Position numbers and translations under genes: made by a program
The notes under the pieces: model-generated
What the model saw: the letters and a program-made list of their open reading frames with translations, nothing else
Databases searched by the model: none
What the model was told of the DNA's origin: nothing
Shown: positions 1-5,906 of the stretch, piece by piece
Position numbering within the stretch: the stretch's first letter is position 1
How the letters are laid out: each line of letters begins with the position of its first letter
Source of the DNA: a virus
Length of the DNA: 32,328 nucleotides
Reading direction: 5' to 3' (one strand)
Virus record (IMG/VR): IMGVR_UViG_3300036860_000210
Location: 1 to 32,328 of that record

Positions 1-1120
1 CGCAGCGGGTGATCTTGTTCCAGTTGTTGTCTAGGTTCCCGGCCGCACCCGCGTCGAGATAGATGGCAGTAACCACGTTTCCAACAGCGTTGGCGGAGAA
101 CACGCATTCGGTGATGCGCCAGCGCAATGTGCCTGAAATCTTGATGCACGTAATGCCGGTAGTGCCCGCATCAATGAATCCGATGTGTTCTACTGCCCAG
201 CCGTGTTGGTCAACCGAACCACCTTCGGGATCGTTAAGAATGGTCATGCCGTTGGTGGCGGCTGAAATGTACGTGCCGTACGTGCTGTCGATGCCGGGAT
301 GACCATCACCGAGAATCTTCACCCCGGGCTTGGGTACGAGGGCAACAGTTGTCCGATAGATGCCGTGTGGGATGAAAACTGTACGGCCCTTGCCCCATGA
401 AGGATCAGCCGCTGCTGTGTCAATGGCAAGTTGAAGGGCTGTCGCGTTGTCGGTCGAGTCGTTTCCAACTGCCCCATACCAAAGGGCGTTTTCATGGGGA
501 GGCTCGTCAATGATCACCCGCTTATCGGTGATCCGGTTGGCAGTGATTGATGTGGCCGCCGGCAGAACGGTAACTGCCGCAAGGACGACCTTGCCCGTGG
601 TGATGGTGGGCAGGGCGGCTCGAGTTGGATCGGATGCCGTTCCGGCAATGGCGGTCTTCACCCCGGCCGTGTCCACCACGATGAGGTCGCGCCGCTTGTT
701 CGTAGCATCCGCTGCGGTGATGGTGACGTTAGCCGCTGCCACTTCGACACGGCGACCACCGATTCGCACCGTACCCGCAGCTACTGCAACCGTCATATTT
801 GGTGTGCCCTGAGCCGTTACAGCGCATCCTGGGCTGTTGCTTGTTGGCGTCCGTGCCTGCACGCCCGTTGGGCCTGCGCCATAACTTCCTGCGCTAGGGG
901 TACCATGCGACAGGCCGGCGGTCAGGATGTCTAGGTCAACCTTGTCCGGCGCCGCCTGGTCGCTGGTACCTGCGTCGACCTCGTTGGGGATGACAAAGCC
1001 GCCACGCTGTTCCGAGACAAAGCGATCCCACATCGCCCTGCCGTTTCGCCGAAATCCGGCGGGGGCCCGGGACACCTTCGCCGCGATAGCGGCGCCGGGA
1101 ATGTAAAGGCCACGGCTCAT
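1..1120 (-). CDS. Tailspike / beta-helix tail protein, pectate-lyase-3-like (3' end cut by window)
   Basis: The open frame runs from an ATG at 1118-1120 to the window edge without a stop, giving about 373 residues and no C-terminus. The N-terminal 100 residues look like a virion-anchoring segment. Near residue 225 the motif GAVGNDSTDNATALQLAID matches the start of pectate-lyase-3 right-handed beta-helix domains, followed by TVFIPHGIY and repeated short beta turns. Such proteins form tail spikes that bind or degrade surface polysaccharide during adsorption. The start overlaps the stop of the Tat-leader gene (TAATG), so the two are translationally coupled. The fold is recognised with good confidence; the substrate and any enzyme activity are not visible, because the catalytic part may lie beyond the edge. 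Confidence 0.8.
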   Translation of the reverse strand, partial: MSRGLYIPGAAIAAKVSRAPAGFRRNGRAMWDRFVSEQRGGFVIPNEVDAGTSDQAAPDKVDLDILTAGLSHGTPSAGSYGAGPTGVQARTPTSNSPGCAVTAQGTPNMTVAVAAGTVRIGGRRVEVAAANVTITAADATNKRRDLIVVDTAGVKTAIAGTASDPTRAALPTITTGKVVLAAVTVLPAATSITANRITDKRVIIDEPPHENALWYGAVGNDSTDNATALQLAIDTAAADPSWGKGRTVFIPHGIYRTTVALVPKPGVKILGDGHPGIDSTYGTYISAATNGMTILNDPEGGSVDQHGWAVEHIGFIDAGTTGITCIKISGTLRWRITECVFSANAVGNVVTAIYLDAGAAGNLDNNWNKITRC

Positions 1121-1368
1121 TACGCACCCCCCTGGAACGTGTCGACACCCTGAAAGGTCGAGCCGCCGGTGGTCTTCTGAAAGACGAAGATGCCCATGGT
1201 GGCAGGACTAGGAGGTGGACTGGGTGAGGGTGTTGGAGATGGCGTCGGTGAAGAACTTGGTGAGGGACTCAGTTTCGGTGTATGCGTGGGGCGAGGCTTC
1301 GGACTGGGACGAAACGCGATGACGCTCAGTCCGAGCGCCGCGACGCCGAGGAACTCCCGGCGATTCAT
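1120..1368 (-). CDS. Small exported protein with twin-arginine leader and Pro/Ser/Thr stalk
   Basis: This 82-residue protein starts MNRREFLGVAALGLSVIAF. N-R-R-E-F-L-G fits the Tat signal consensus (S/T-R-R-x-F-L-K) and is followed by a short hydrophobic stretch, with no obvious A-x-A cleavage site. Residues 21-56 are an almost pure Pro/Ser/Thr stalk. The last 25 residues carry Phe, Gly and Thr, with two copies of a TFQG-type motif. It overlaps the TatA-like gene by four bases (ATGA) and the tailspike gene by one base (TAATG). Inference: a Tat-dependent, membrane-tethered or virion-associated stalk that works with the neighbouring TatA and tailspike. No known family is recognised beyond the leader, and the low-complexity stalk alone would not make the case. 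Confidence 0.72.
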   Translation of the reverse strand: MNRREFLGVAALGLSVIAFRPSPKPRPTHTPKLSPSPSSSPTPSPTPSPSPPPSPATMGIFVFQKTTGGSTFQGVDTFQGGA

Positions 1369-1508
1369 TCATCGTCTCCCTCCGTCGCACCCTTGCGCAG
1401 TTCGTGTACCGAGCGACCAACCGCGCGCGCCAGCTCGGGGATCTTCTTCGCGCCGAACAACAGCACGAGGATCCCCAGGACGATGAACCACTCAGGGCCG
1501 AAGCTCAT
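1365..1508 (-). CDS. tatA: TatA/E-like twin-arginine translocase subunit, phage-encoded
   Basis: The protein has 47 residues. After a short N-terminus, residues 5-18 form one hydrophobic transmembrane segment. The hinge FGAKKIPELARAVGR is the TatA hallmark (F-G-x-K-K-[IL]-P-E-L), and an amphipathic helix follows (about 23-41) with an acidic tail. TatA oligomerises in the cytoplasmic membrane and supports export of folded proteins with RR leaders. The length is at the short end of the family. The start at 1508 overlaps the upstream virion gene (ATGA), and the stop overlaps the RR-leader gene (ATGA), so it is embedded in a virion operon rather than in a host tatABC locus. No TatC is visible, so it would need host TatC, or would act without it as a holin-like membrane-thinning peptide. 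Confidence 0.88.
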   Translation of the reverse strand: MSFGPEWFIVLGILVLLFGAKKIPELARAVGRSVHELRKGATEGDDE

Positions 1509-1948
1509 GGCGCGAACGTGATCGTGTAGACGCCGCCAGCAGCGAACTGAATCGTGAACGTGCCGGCGGTCGAGGTGAAGTCCGCTCCGAAGTTCATACC
1601 GACGAGTAGGTTGTTGCCCGCAAGCGCGTCTGCGTAGAGCTTGGCTCCGCGAGCGGTGACCGAGGTGGGCGAGGCCCATACTTCGTCGGCCATGTCGTAC
1701 GTCAACACGGCAGTGGCGCCAGCGACGACGAATGTCGGAGAGATGATGACCTGACCACCCGCCGTATAGCCGGTCCCAGAGACTTCATTCGTAGCCGCGT
1801 ATGCCGTCTCGGTCTCGAAGGCGGGAGTTTCCGTGTTGTTGTACATCGCCCACTTGTGGCTCGTCAGCGAGAAGTCGAGCGCTAGGTTCGTCGCGTTCAG
1901 TGCATCACGGAAGCTGAGCGCATAGAGACCGCTCTTGGTCCATGCCAT
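1505..1948 (-). CDS. Probable virion (tail/decoration) protein
   Basis: This 147-residue protein starts MAWTKSGLYALSF. It has a central GTGYTAGGQ motif, then a beta-rich half (VLTYDMADEVWAS, ARGAKLYADAL) and an ending of the type FGADFTSTAGTFTIQFAAGG. This pattern is common in small structural proteins near tail-fibre genes of siphoviruses, usually annotated only as phage protein. There is no signal peptide or membrane segment. It lies upstream of, and overlaps, the TatA-like gene. The structural role is inferred from the pattern and position; the exact virion location is unknown. Confidence 0.6.
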   Translation of the reverse strand: MAWTKSGLYALSFRDALNATNLALDFSLTSHKWAMYNNTETPAFETETAYAATNEVSGTGYTAGGQVIISPTFVVAGATAVLTYDMADEVWASPTSVTARGAKLYADALAGNNLLVGMNFGADFTSTAGTFTIQFAAGGVYTITFAP

Positions 1949-2140
1949 CTATTCCTCCTCAGTCACTTTGAGCTCGACCTCAAGCGTCTTGGGCTGTGCG
2001 ACGGCATCCTGGCGATCGTCCCAATGCTCTACGTGATAGCCGGCACGGGATCCATCGTCCTCGTTGACGACGGGCTTCTTCTGAGAGGTACCTCGCCGGA
2101 GCGACACACCCACCCCTTTCTCTTGCCACTTAGTAGGCAT
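1949..2140 (-). CDS. Hypothetical 63-residue protein in tail block
   Basis: A small charged protein that begins MPTKWQEKGVGV and ends in an acidic tail (EVELKVTEEE). It has no cysteines, signal peptide or membrane segment. The start ATG at 2138-2140 overlaps the end of the upstream small gene by 11 bases, and its stop directly abuts the start region of the virion gene at 1948. That packing supports real expression. No family is recognised; a minor structural or adaptor role is only a guess from position. Confidence 0.55.
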   Translation of the reverse strand: MPTKWQEKGVGVSLRRGTSQKKPVVNEDDGSRAGYHVEHWDDRQDAVAQPKTLEVELKVTEEE

Positions 2141-2303
2141 GTGCCCTCCGTTTCAGACAGCCACGTAGACGCAGCAGCCACAGTTCTGTCTTGCCGATTC
2201 GATGAATGGCGCGGATCGCTATCCAGCAGGCAGAACGGTAGTCCTCGTGCTCTAGGGCCAGCGCGTAGTGGGCCTCGAGGTGCGAGAGGTTTTCGACAGC
2301 CAC
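2130..2303 (-). CDS. Small phage protein, paralogue of the 23134-23424 gene
   Basis: A GTG start at 2303 with a GAGG five bases upstream gives 57 residues. The body reads VENLSHLEAHYALALE, then DYRSA, AIRA and LWLLRLRGCLKRR. It aligns without gaps to the first 50 residues of the 23134-23424 protein (VENL-H-YALA-DYR-A-AIRA-R-LW-LRLR-L-RR), with roughly half the positions identical. That alignment fixes this frame and start. It is predicted helical, with no export signal. Its function is unknown; both copies lie next to tail genes. A longer TTG-start version reaching 2399 is possible but less likely. Confidence 0.6.
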   Translation of the reverse strand: MAVENLSHLEAHYALALEHEDYRSACWIAIRAIHRIGKTELWLLRLRGCLKRRAHAY

Positions 2304-2419
2304 GCGAGCCTCGCGTTCTTCCGCCGTGCCACATGGCACCGACACCAACATCCGCCGGGAAGAAGCTTCTGACCGAGGGAGCACTCGGGGCAGCACCAAG
2401 GATGAGGGGCTCTGGGCAT
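2252..2419 (-). CDS. Short cysteine-rich ORF, possible zinc ribbon
   Basis: An ATG at 2417-2419 follows a near-perfect GGGAGG ribosome binding site and opens a 55-codon frame. The first half has a C-C-P-E-C cluster followed by C-W-C-R-C-H, which could bind zinc. The last 17 codons overlap the next gene in another frame, where the residues look less protein-like. The strong binding site and the spaced cysteines support it. The overlap and lack of a known family weaken it. Confidence 0.4.
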   Translation of the reverse strand: MPRAPHPWCCPECSLGQKLLPGGCWCRCHVARRKNARLAWLSKTSRTSRPTTRWP

Positions 2420-2432
2420 CAGGACCTCCCAG

Positions 2433-2505
2433 CGGTCCTAGGGAGTCGTGGGGTACGCGTCCGGCCTAGGTTCCGGGATCGCCTCCACAGCACTCCCTAG
2501 GACCG
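2433..2505. repeat. 14-bp perfect inverted repeat around CCTAGG, 45-base spacer
   Basis: CGGTCCTAGGGAGT at 2433-2446 is exactly reverse-complemented by ACTCCCTAGGACCG at 2492-2505. A third CCTAGG lies in the spacer (2465-2470). An imperfect second inverted pair follows (about 2518-2531 and 2564-2578). The arms could form a cruciform or RNA hairpin, or be paired protein-binding sites. The 45-base spacer is long for a terminator. Confidence 0.75.
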
Positions 2506-2600
2506 TGAAGAGTGGAAGGCTAGGCCCAGCCGGTCGCGACACCCATCACTGCCATACTGTTGGCGCTGGACCTAGCCCACCAATTTGACCCTACAAGCCA

Positions 2601-2641
2601 AGAGCCGCTCCTGAGGGAAGGGGGGGTTCAGGAGCGGCTCT
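2601..2641 (-). terminator. Strong hairpin terminator ending the early operon
   Basis: A 14-bp perfect stem (AGAGCCGCTCCTGA at 2601-2614 pairing with TCAGGAGCGGCTCT at 2628-2641) has a G-rich loop. It lies just downstream of the last early gene, which ends at 2697. There is no clear U tract, as is common in high-GC Gram-positive terminators. Confidence 0.75.
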
Positions 2642-2696
2642 AGCCGGGTCGAGGGCCCATCCCCGAGATGGACCCACCACACCAAGGGTAAGGAAA

Positions 2697-2864
2697 TCAC
2701 AGGCGTGGGATTCGGTCAAGAACCTGATCCCAGGCACGCCGGGCGTCATCCCGGAGCTCTCCCCTGCGAAGCCTCAGATACCAGACGTGCTCAGCGTGGC
2801 ACTCTAAACAGCGGCCCTTCCGGACAGCCGGCCGCTCGTGGCAGTCCAGGCACGGGGTCATCAT
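2697..2864 (-). CDS. Small zinc-finger protein, last gene of early operon
   Basis: This 55-residue protein has two CxxC pairs (C5/C8 and C19/C22, within PCLDCHERPAVRKGRCLECH), typical of a treble-clef or zinc-ribbon knuckle. A basic and acidic helical tail (RLRRGELRDDARRAWDQVL) follows. Tandem ATGs at 2864 and 2861 overlap the upstream stop. It probably binds zinc and perhaps nucleic acid or a protein partner. No specific family is recognised. Confidence 0.65.
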   Translation of the reverse strand: MMTPCLDCHERPAVRKGRCLECHAEHVWYLRLRRGELRDDARRAWDQVLDRIPRL

Positions 2865-3271
2865 TCGGGGATCGCTTCCCCCCGCTCCCATCGGCGCCGT
2901 TTGGCTGCCACTGAGGCCTCGAACTTCGCTACGGAAATACCCTCCCTGCCCTTCGGCGGTTGAACCATCAGCGGACCCACTACTCGTTCGAGAGCGTTCC
3001 TGGCGTTGTAGAGCTCCCACCGGGCCACGTACACCTTCTTCGCGGCGCGACGGGCCTCGGCCCTTCCCCGCGCCTTCGACTCCGCCAGGACGACGGCCGA
3101 GGTCGGATCCGCATCGTGAGCCTTCACACCGCCGGCGCTGTCGCCGACCGAGGGAGCAAGTGACCAGCCGTGGGCGTGGCGGTAGAGCTCACGGAGCTCG
3201 GAGAGGACGTCGGCGATGGCTCGGAGATCGGACTCGAACTCAGCGGGCGAAGGGAGCCTAGAACGGCTCAC
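2861..3271 (-). CDS. Hypothetical helical protein, early operon
   Basis: A GTG start at 3271 overlaps the upstream stop (GTGA) behind a GAGGTGG ribosome binding site and gives 136 residues. The sequence is mostly helical and charged, with an Arg/Ala/Glu-rich middle (ESKARGRAEARRAAKK) and a basic C-terminus (AAKRRRWERGEAIPE). It has no cysteines, signal peptide or membrane segment. The family is not recognised. Its place in the early operon suggests an accessory replication or host-takeover role, but the sequence does not show one. Confidence 0.6.
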   Translation of the reverse strand: MSRSRLPSPAEFESDLRAIADVLSELRELYRHAHGWSLAPSVGDSAGGVKAHDADPTSAVVLAESKARGRAEARRAAKKVYVARWELYNARNALERVVGPLMVQPPKGREGISVAKFEASVAAKRRRWERGEAIPE

Positions 3272-3570
3272 GCAACCACCTCGTAGGTGGCCTCGAAGAT
3301 ATCCGGCTTGCAGGGATAGAGCTCGCCCTGCACACCGCGGATGATCCAATCGTCCTGCCGGCCGAGCATCAGCCCTTCCTTCGTCGGTATCTGTAGGCCG
3401 ATCACGTCCGTGCTGTCGGCCGTGGCATTGCCGTCGCCGTCGATGTAGCAGCCCTCGGGTTTGCCGTCCTCAAGCTTGCCGATGCCCGCGAATTCGCACA
3501 TCTCGCCCCACGTATCCCAGCGCAGTTGAACCGCCTCGATCTCGACAGGCTTCTTTCGATAGCGCCCCAT
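3268..3570 (-). CDS. Conserved phage protein, MGRYRKKPVEIEAVQ family
   Basis: This 100-residue protein opens with MGRYRKKPVEIEAVQL, a well-known start of a widespread phage protein of unknown function. The C-terminus (WIIRGVQGELYPCKPDIFEATYE) also fits: the family typically ends with a G-E-x-Y-P-C-K-P-D-I-F pattern. ATG at 3570 is preferred to the adjoining GTG at 3573, and a G-rich ribosome binding site lies just upstream. The protein is probably cytoplasmic. The family is recognised with confidence; its function is not known. Confidence 0.78.
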   Translation of the reverse strand: MGRYRKKPVEIEAVQLRWDTWGEMCEFAGIGKLEDGKPEGCYIDGDGNATADSTDVIGLQIPTKEGLMLGRQDDWIIRGVQGELYPCKPDIFEATYEVVA

Positions 3571-3580
3571 CACTCCCCCC

Positions 3581-4543
3581 TCACGCGCACGACCACGGCG
3601 ACCATCCCTGTGCCTCCACCATCCGCGCCGTCACCACGATCATCGTGCGGCTGTTCCCCCACCAGGATCGGAGGTGCCACCACATCGGCGCGTAGCTCCG
3701 CACTCGGTCGTACCACGATGCCAGCGCATGTTGGGCTAGGCCGACGTAGGGGCCGCCGGCGTTGTACGCCAGGCGCCACCACCCCGACTCGCACGAGATG
3801 ACCGATCGGAACTTGCTCAGCCCGCCGGGCACCGGCCATCGCTTGAGGACGCACCACGTCGTGCGGTCCTCCTCGCGTTGGGTCCAGATTCCTCGATCGA
3901 GCCCTTGGAACCTGCACTGTTCCTGCCTCCAGTTTGCGTTCTCTGATCCGGCTAGGTGAACATCACGAAGCCGGGTTGTCTGTTCTGCCTGGCGGCTGTC
4001 CCCCCAACCTCCCACCAAGAGCAGAAGGGGGACAGCTATGCCAGCGATCACGTGTTTCCAGTTCTGTCCTTTCGCCGCTTTGTAGATGGTGCCCCAGTGA
4101 ACGCCGTATGTGATTGCCAAGCTCTCATAGGTCGGCGGACGAGGCGCTGCCCTCGCAGCCCGGATCTCGCGAACTTGTGCTGCCGTGAGTCTGTGATTTG
4201 GTGTCCGCTCACCCCGAACTCGGGTAGCCACATCGCGGCCCTTGGCTTGTCGGTCAAGAGCATTGTCCCGATGCGTCCCCAGGAATAGATGCGCCGGATT
4301 CACACAGGGAGGGTTGTCGCAGGTATGGCAGACAAGGAAACCGGGGGGAATAGGACCGTGAGTGAACGTCCACGCAGCGCGATGAGCCCAGAACTTGTTC
4401 TGGCCGATTGTGAAGCGGCCATAGCCTAGGCCGTATCCCCGGATGATTTGCCCCCGCCATTCCCAACACTCTGTCGCCCCCCTTCGGACTACCTTGCTCC
4501 AGAACCGTTGCTCATCTGCAACAGTCCACGTCATTAATCTCAT
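3581..4543 (-). CDS. HNH homing endonuclease fused in frame to membrane-anchored lysozyme/transglycosylase-like domain
   Basis: This 320-residue protein has two unrelated halves. Residues 10-105 are an HNH_3-type nuclease (ECWEWRG, then CHTCDNPPCVNPAHLFLGT with H73, C75, C80, N82 and H85). Residues 119-163 are an HTH tail that ends GQNWKHV, where free-standing family members normally stop. Reading continues without a stop into a transmembrane segment (about 165-180) and a goose-lysozyme/transglycosylase-like domain: SCESGWW with candidate catalytic E252, N261, YVGLAQ, and the ending ARMVEAQGWSPWSC. A GTG at 4051 (codon 165) could start the lytic domain alone. The start at 4543 has a perfect GGAGG. 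It overlaps the upstream HTH gene by 32 bases. Inference: a mobile HNH gene landed at the 5' end of a lysozyme-like gene. Confidence 0.78.
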   Translation of the reverse strand: MRLMTWTVADEQRFWSKVVRRGATECWEWRGQIIRGYGLGYGRFTIGQNKFWAHRAAWTFTHGPIPPGFLVCHTCDNPPCVNPAHLFLGTHRDNALDRQAKGRDVATRVRGERTPNHRLTAAQVREIRAARAAPRPPTYESLAITYGVHWGTIYKAAKGQNWKHVIAGIAVPLLLLVGGWGDSRQAEQTTRLRDVHLAGSENANWRQEQCRFQGLDRGIWTQREEDRTTWCVLKRWPVPGGLSKFRSVISCESGWWRLAYNAGGPYVGLAQHALASWYDRVRSYAPMWWHLRSWWGNSRTMIVVTARMVEAQGWSPWSCA

Positions 4544-4778
4544 TCGTACCTCCGTCGAGTAGGCCGCGCGGGCGCGGCACGGGACGGTCTCGGTCTGTTG
4601 CTCTCACCTCCTCCCACCAGCCATGGAATGTGTAACCGAAGGAATTGACGATCTGCGAGACACGAGCGGGCGTCAGATCAACAATCTCGGCGATGTAACG
4701 CCGTCCGAAGCCCATGGAGAAGAGCTCCATGATGTGTTCGTTGCGGGCTGCTTGCTCAGCAGTGGTGAGCCAGCTCAC
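4512..4778 (-). CDS. HTH protein (sigma-region-4-like)
   Basis: A GTG start at 4778 overlaps the upstream stop (GTGA) and follows GGGAGG, giving 88 residues. Residues 13-48 form a helix-turn-helix: MELFSMGFGRRYIAEI, then LTPARVSQIVNSFGY, the pattern of sigma-region-4 or transposase-type HTH units. A basic tail follows. It probably binds DNA and may regulate middle or late genes. The C-terminal 10 codons overlap the HNH-lysozyme gene, so the original end may have been disturbed by that insertion. Confidence 0.62.
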   Translation of the reverse strand: MSWLTTAEQAARNEHIMELFSMGFGRRYIAEIVDLTPARVSQIVNSFGYTFHGWWEEVRATDRDRPVPRPRGLLDGGTNEINDVDCCR

Positions 4779-5062
4779 AAAGGGCTCCTCCCAACGGGGA
4801 ACGGAGCCGAGAGCGGGAAGCGGTGATACTCCGTGTGATGCCGCGGCCGGAGGCAACGATTAGGTTCGTCGGCCGTGGTCCCACACCGTGGGACGTAGCA
4901 CGCTCGACAGATAGTCATCATCTCGTCGGGGTTCCAGCGGCTCTCGACCACGTCACCCACCCGGAACGTCCACCAGTCGTGCTCCGGCGCCTTCGGGCAT
5001 GCGGCGACGGCATCAGCGTCGTAGCCGCCGTCGAGCCAGAACGGGCGCTTGGCCTTGCTCAT
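4775..5062 (-). CDS. Cys/His-rich small protein, early operon
   Basis: This 95-residue protein starts at an ATG that overlaps the upstream stop (ATGA). The C-terminal half has C52, C55, C60, C70 and His residues at 75, 76 and 80 (ICRACYVPRCG, RCLRPRHHTEYH), probably a zinc site. The N-terminal half is aromatic and acidic (DWWTFRVGDVVESRW). Similar Cys/His-rich proteins are common in actinophage early regions, without a known function. Confidence 0.6.
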   Translation of the reverse strand: MSKAKRPFWLDGGYDADAVAACPKAPEHDWWTFRVGDVVESRWNPDEMMTICRACYVPRCGTTADEPNRCLRPRHHTEYHRFPLSAPFPVGRSPL

Positions 5063-5367
5063 CGGTTTCTCTTCCCATGAGCCCGCGCCGCCAAGGCGTC
5101 GAATCTCTCCCCGAGGAGATGCTCGAAGAACTCGATCTTGGATGCCGGATGCGAATCGATGAATTGATGACACCCGTAACAGAGAGCCACTGCATTGTCG
5201 GGGTCGTGACGTGTCGCCTTCACCCTTCGGCTGAACATGTGAGCCGCGTGAAGACCGTTGGAGTTGGGGAGATGCTTGGATCCGCAGCGTTGACAGGTGT
5301 AGTCGTCTCGTTCGCGGATCATCTTCGAGAACCGGATGTCTTCGGCGGTGCGGCGCAGACCAGTCAC
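5059..5367 (-). CDS. HNH / NinG-type nuclease-fold protein
   Basis: A GTG start at 5367 overlaps the upstream stop (GTGA) and gives 102 residues. The layout is that of a compact HNH domain: a zinc pair (YTCQRCGS, C25/C28), then GLHAAHMFSRR with H40/H43, N59 in DNAVALCYGCHQF, and C63, C66 and H67. It resembles lambda NinG-like and other phage HNH proteins in recombination or replication operons. It sits between the helicase-loader-like gene and the Cys/His gene. It may cut branched DNA or assist packaging; the sequence shows the fold, not the substrate. Confidence 0.68.
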   Translation of the reverse strand: MTGLRRTAEDIRFSKMIRERDDYTCQRCGSKHLPNSNGLHAAHMFSRRVKATRHDPDNAVALCYGCHQFIDSHPASKIEFFEHLLGERFDALAARAHGKRNR

Positions 5368-5906
5368 TCGTCCCCGATTCCGCTAACAAGGGCGCGCATC
5401 TCATTCGGCAGCTCACGCCGTTCCGACTTCACCAGGGCCTCAGGGTGATCGAGTAGGAGACCGACTCGATCCTCGATGATCTGGCCATAGAGTTGCTCAG
5501 CATTACGGCGGAACCAGTGGTCGTCCATGCTCGACATGCGGAACGTGTGCCAACCGATGGCCGAGGCGAGTCGAGCGATTGCAGGATGAGAGAAGCCAGG
5601 CGGCTCATCGGGTCGGAAGTAGTTGCTGGACGAGGCAGCCGCGCCCATCTCGGACCACGCGGCATCGAAGGCGGGAGGCGCATCGGCGTCGGCAGCGATC
5701 GCTCGCAGGATCTCAGCAAGAGACGGCGCGAACTCACTCGTCCGTTCCCGAAGCATGCGGCGGATTGCCCCTGCGGCAAGAGCTCGCTCAACGGGAAGAC
5801 GTTGAAGTTCGTCGGCGAACAACGCGACTGTTTCGTTCGGCCACGGCTGCCTCGGATATGCCGCCTGAATCACGGCGACCAACTCAAGGGCATCGGCCTG
5901 CTTCAC
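5364..5906 (-). CDS. Putative replicative helicase loader (G39P-like)
   Basis: A GTG start at 5906 with a strong AGGAGG overlaps the upstream stop (GTGA) and gives 180 residues. The N-terminal half (ALELVAVIQAAYPRQPW, then ETVALFADEL, and later PSLAEILRAI) follows the helical pattern of the SPP1 G39P-type helicase loader or inhibitor family. The rest is less conserved. The gene directly follows a DnaD-like replication protein, the usual order for phage initiator and loader genes. The assignment rests on pattern and context, with no sharp motif. No helicase, primase or polymerase is encoded in the window, so the host replisome would be recruited. Confidence 0.5.
   Translation of the reverse strand: MKQADALELVAVIQAAYPRQPWPNETVALFADELQRLPVERALAAGAIRRMLRERTSEFAPSLAEILRAIAADADAPPAFDAAWSEMGAAASSSNYFRPDEPPGFSHPAIARLASAIGWHTFRMSSMDDHWFRRNAEQLYGQIIEDRVGLLLDHPEALVKSERRELPNEMRALVSGIGDE

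Larger units (their letters stand above)
2420..2696 (-). other. Non-coding gap between early operon and tailspike block
   Basis: No convincing gene is seen on either strand. The gap holds the early-operon terminator hairpin (2601-2641) and a cluster of CTAG-centred sequences: CCTAGG at 2437, 2465 and 2496, GCTAGG at 2519 and CCTAGC at 2571. It is the natural place for the promoter of the leftward tailspike block, but no convincing -35/-10 pair could be assigned. Confidence 0.55.

Noticed and set aside
2024-2500. Plus-strand 158-codon frame across the left non-coding gap.
   Set aside because: It runs opposite three coupled minus-strand genes, has no ribosome binding site, and its residues are Arg/Pro-rich without a motif.
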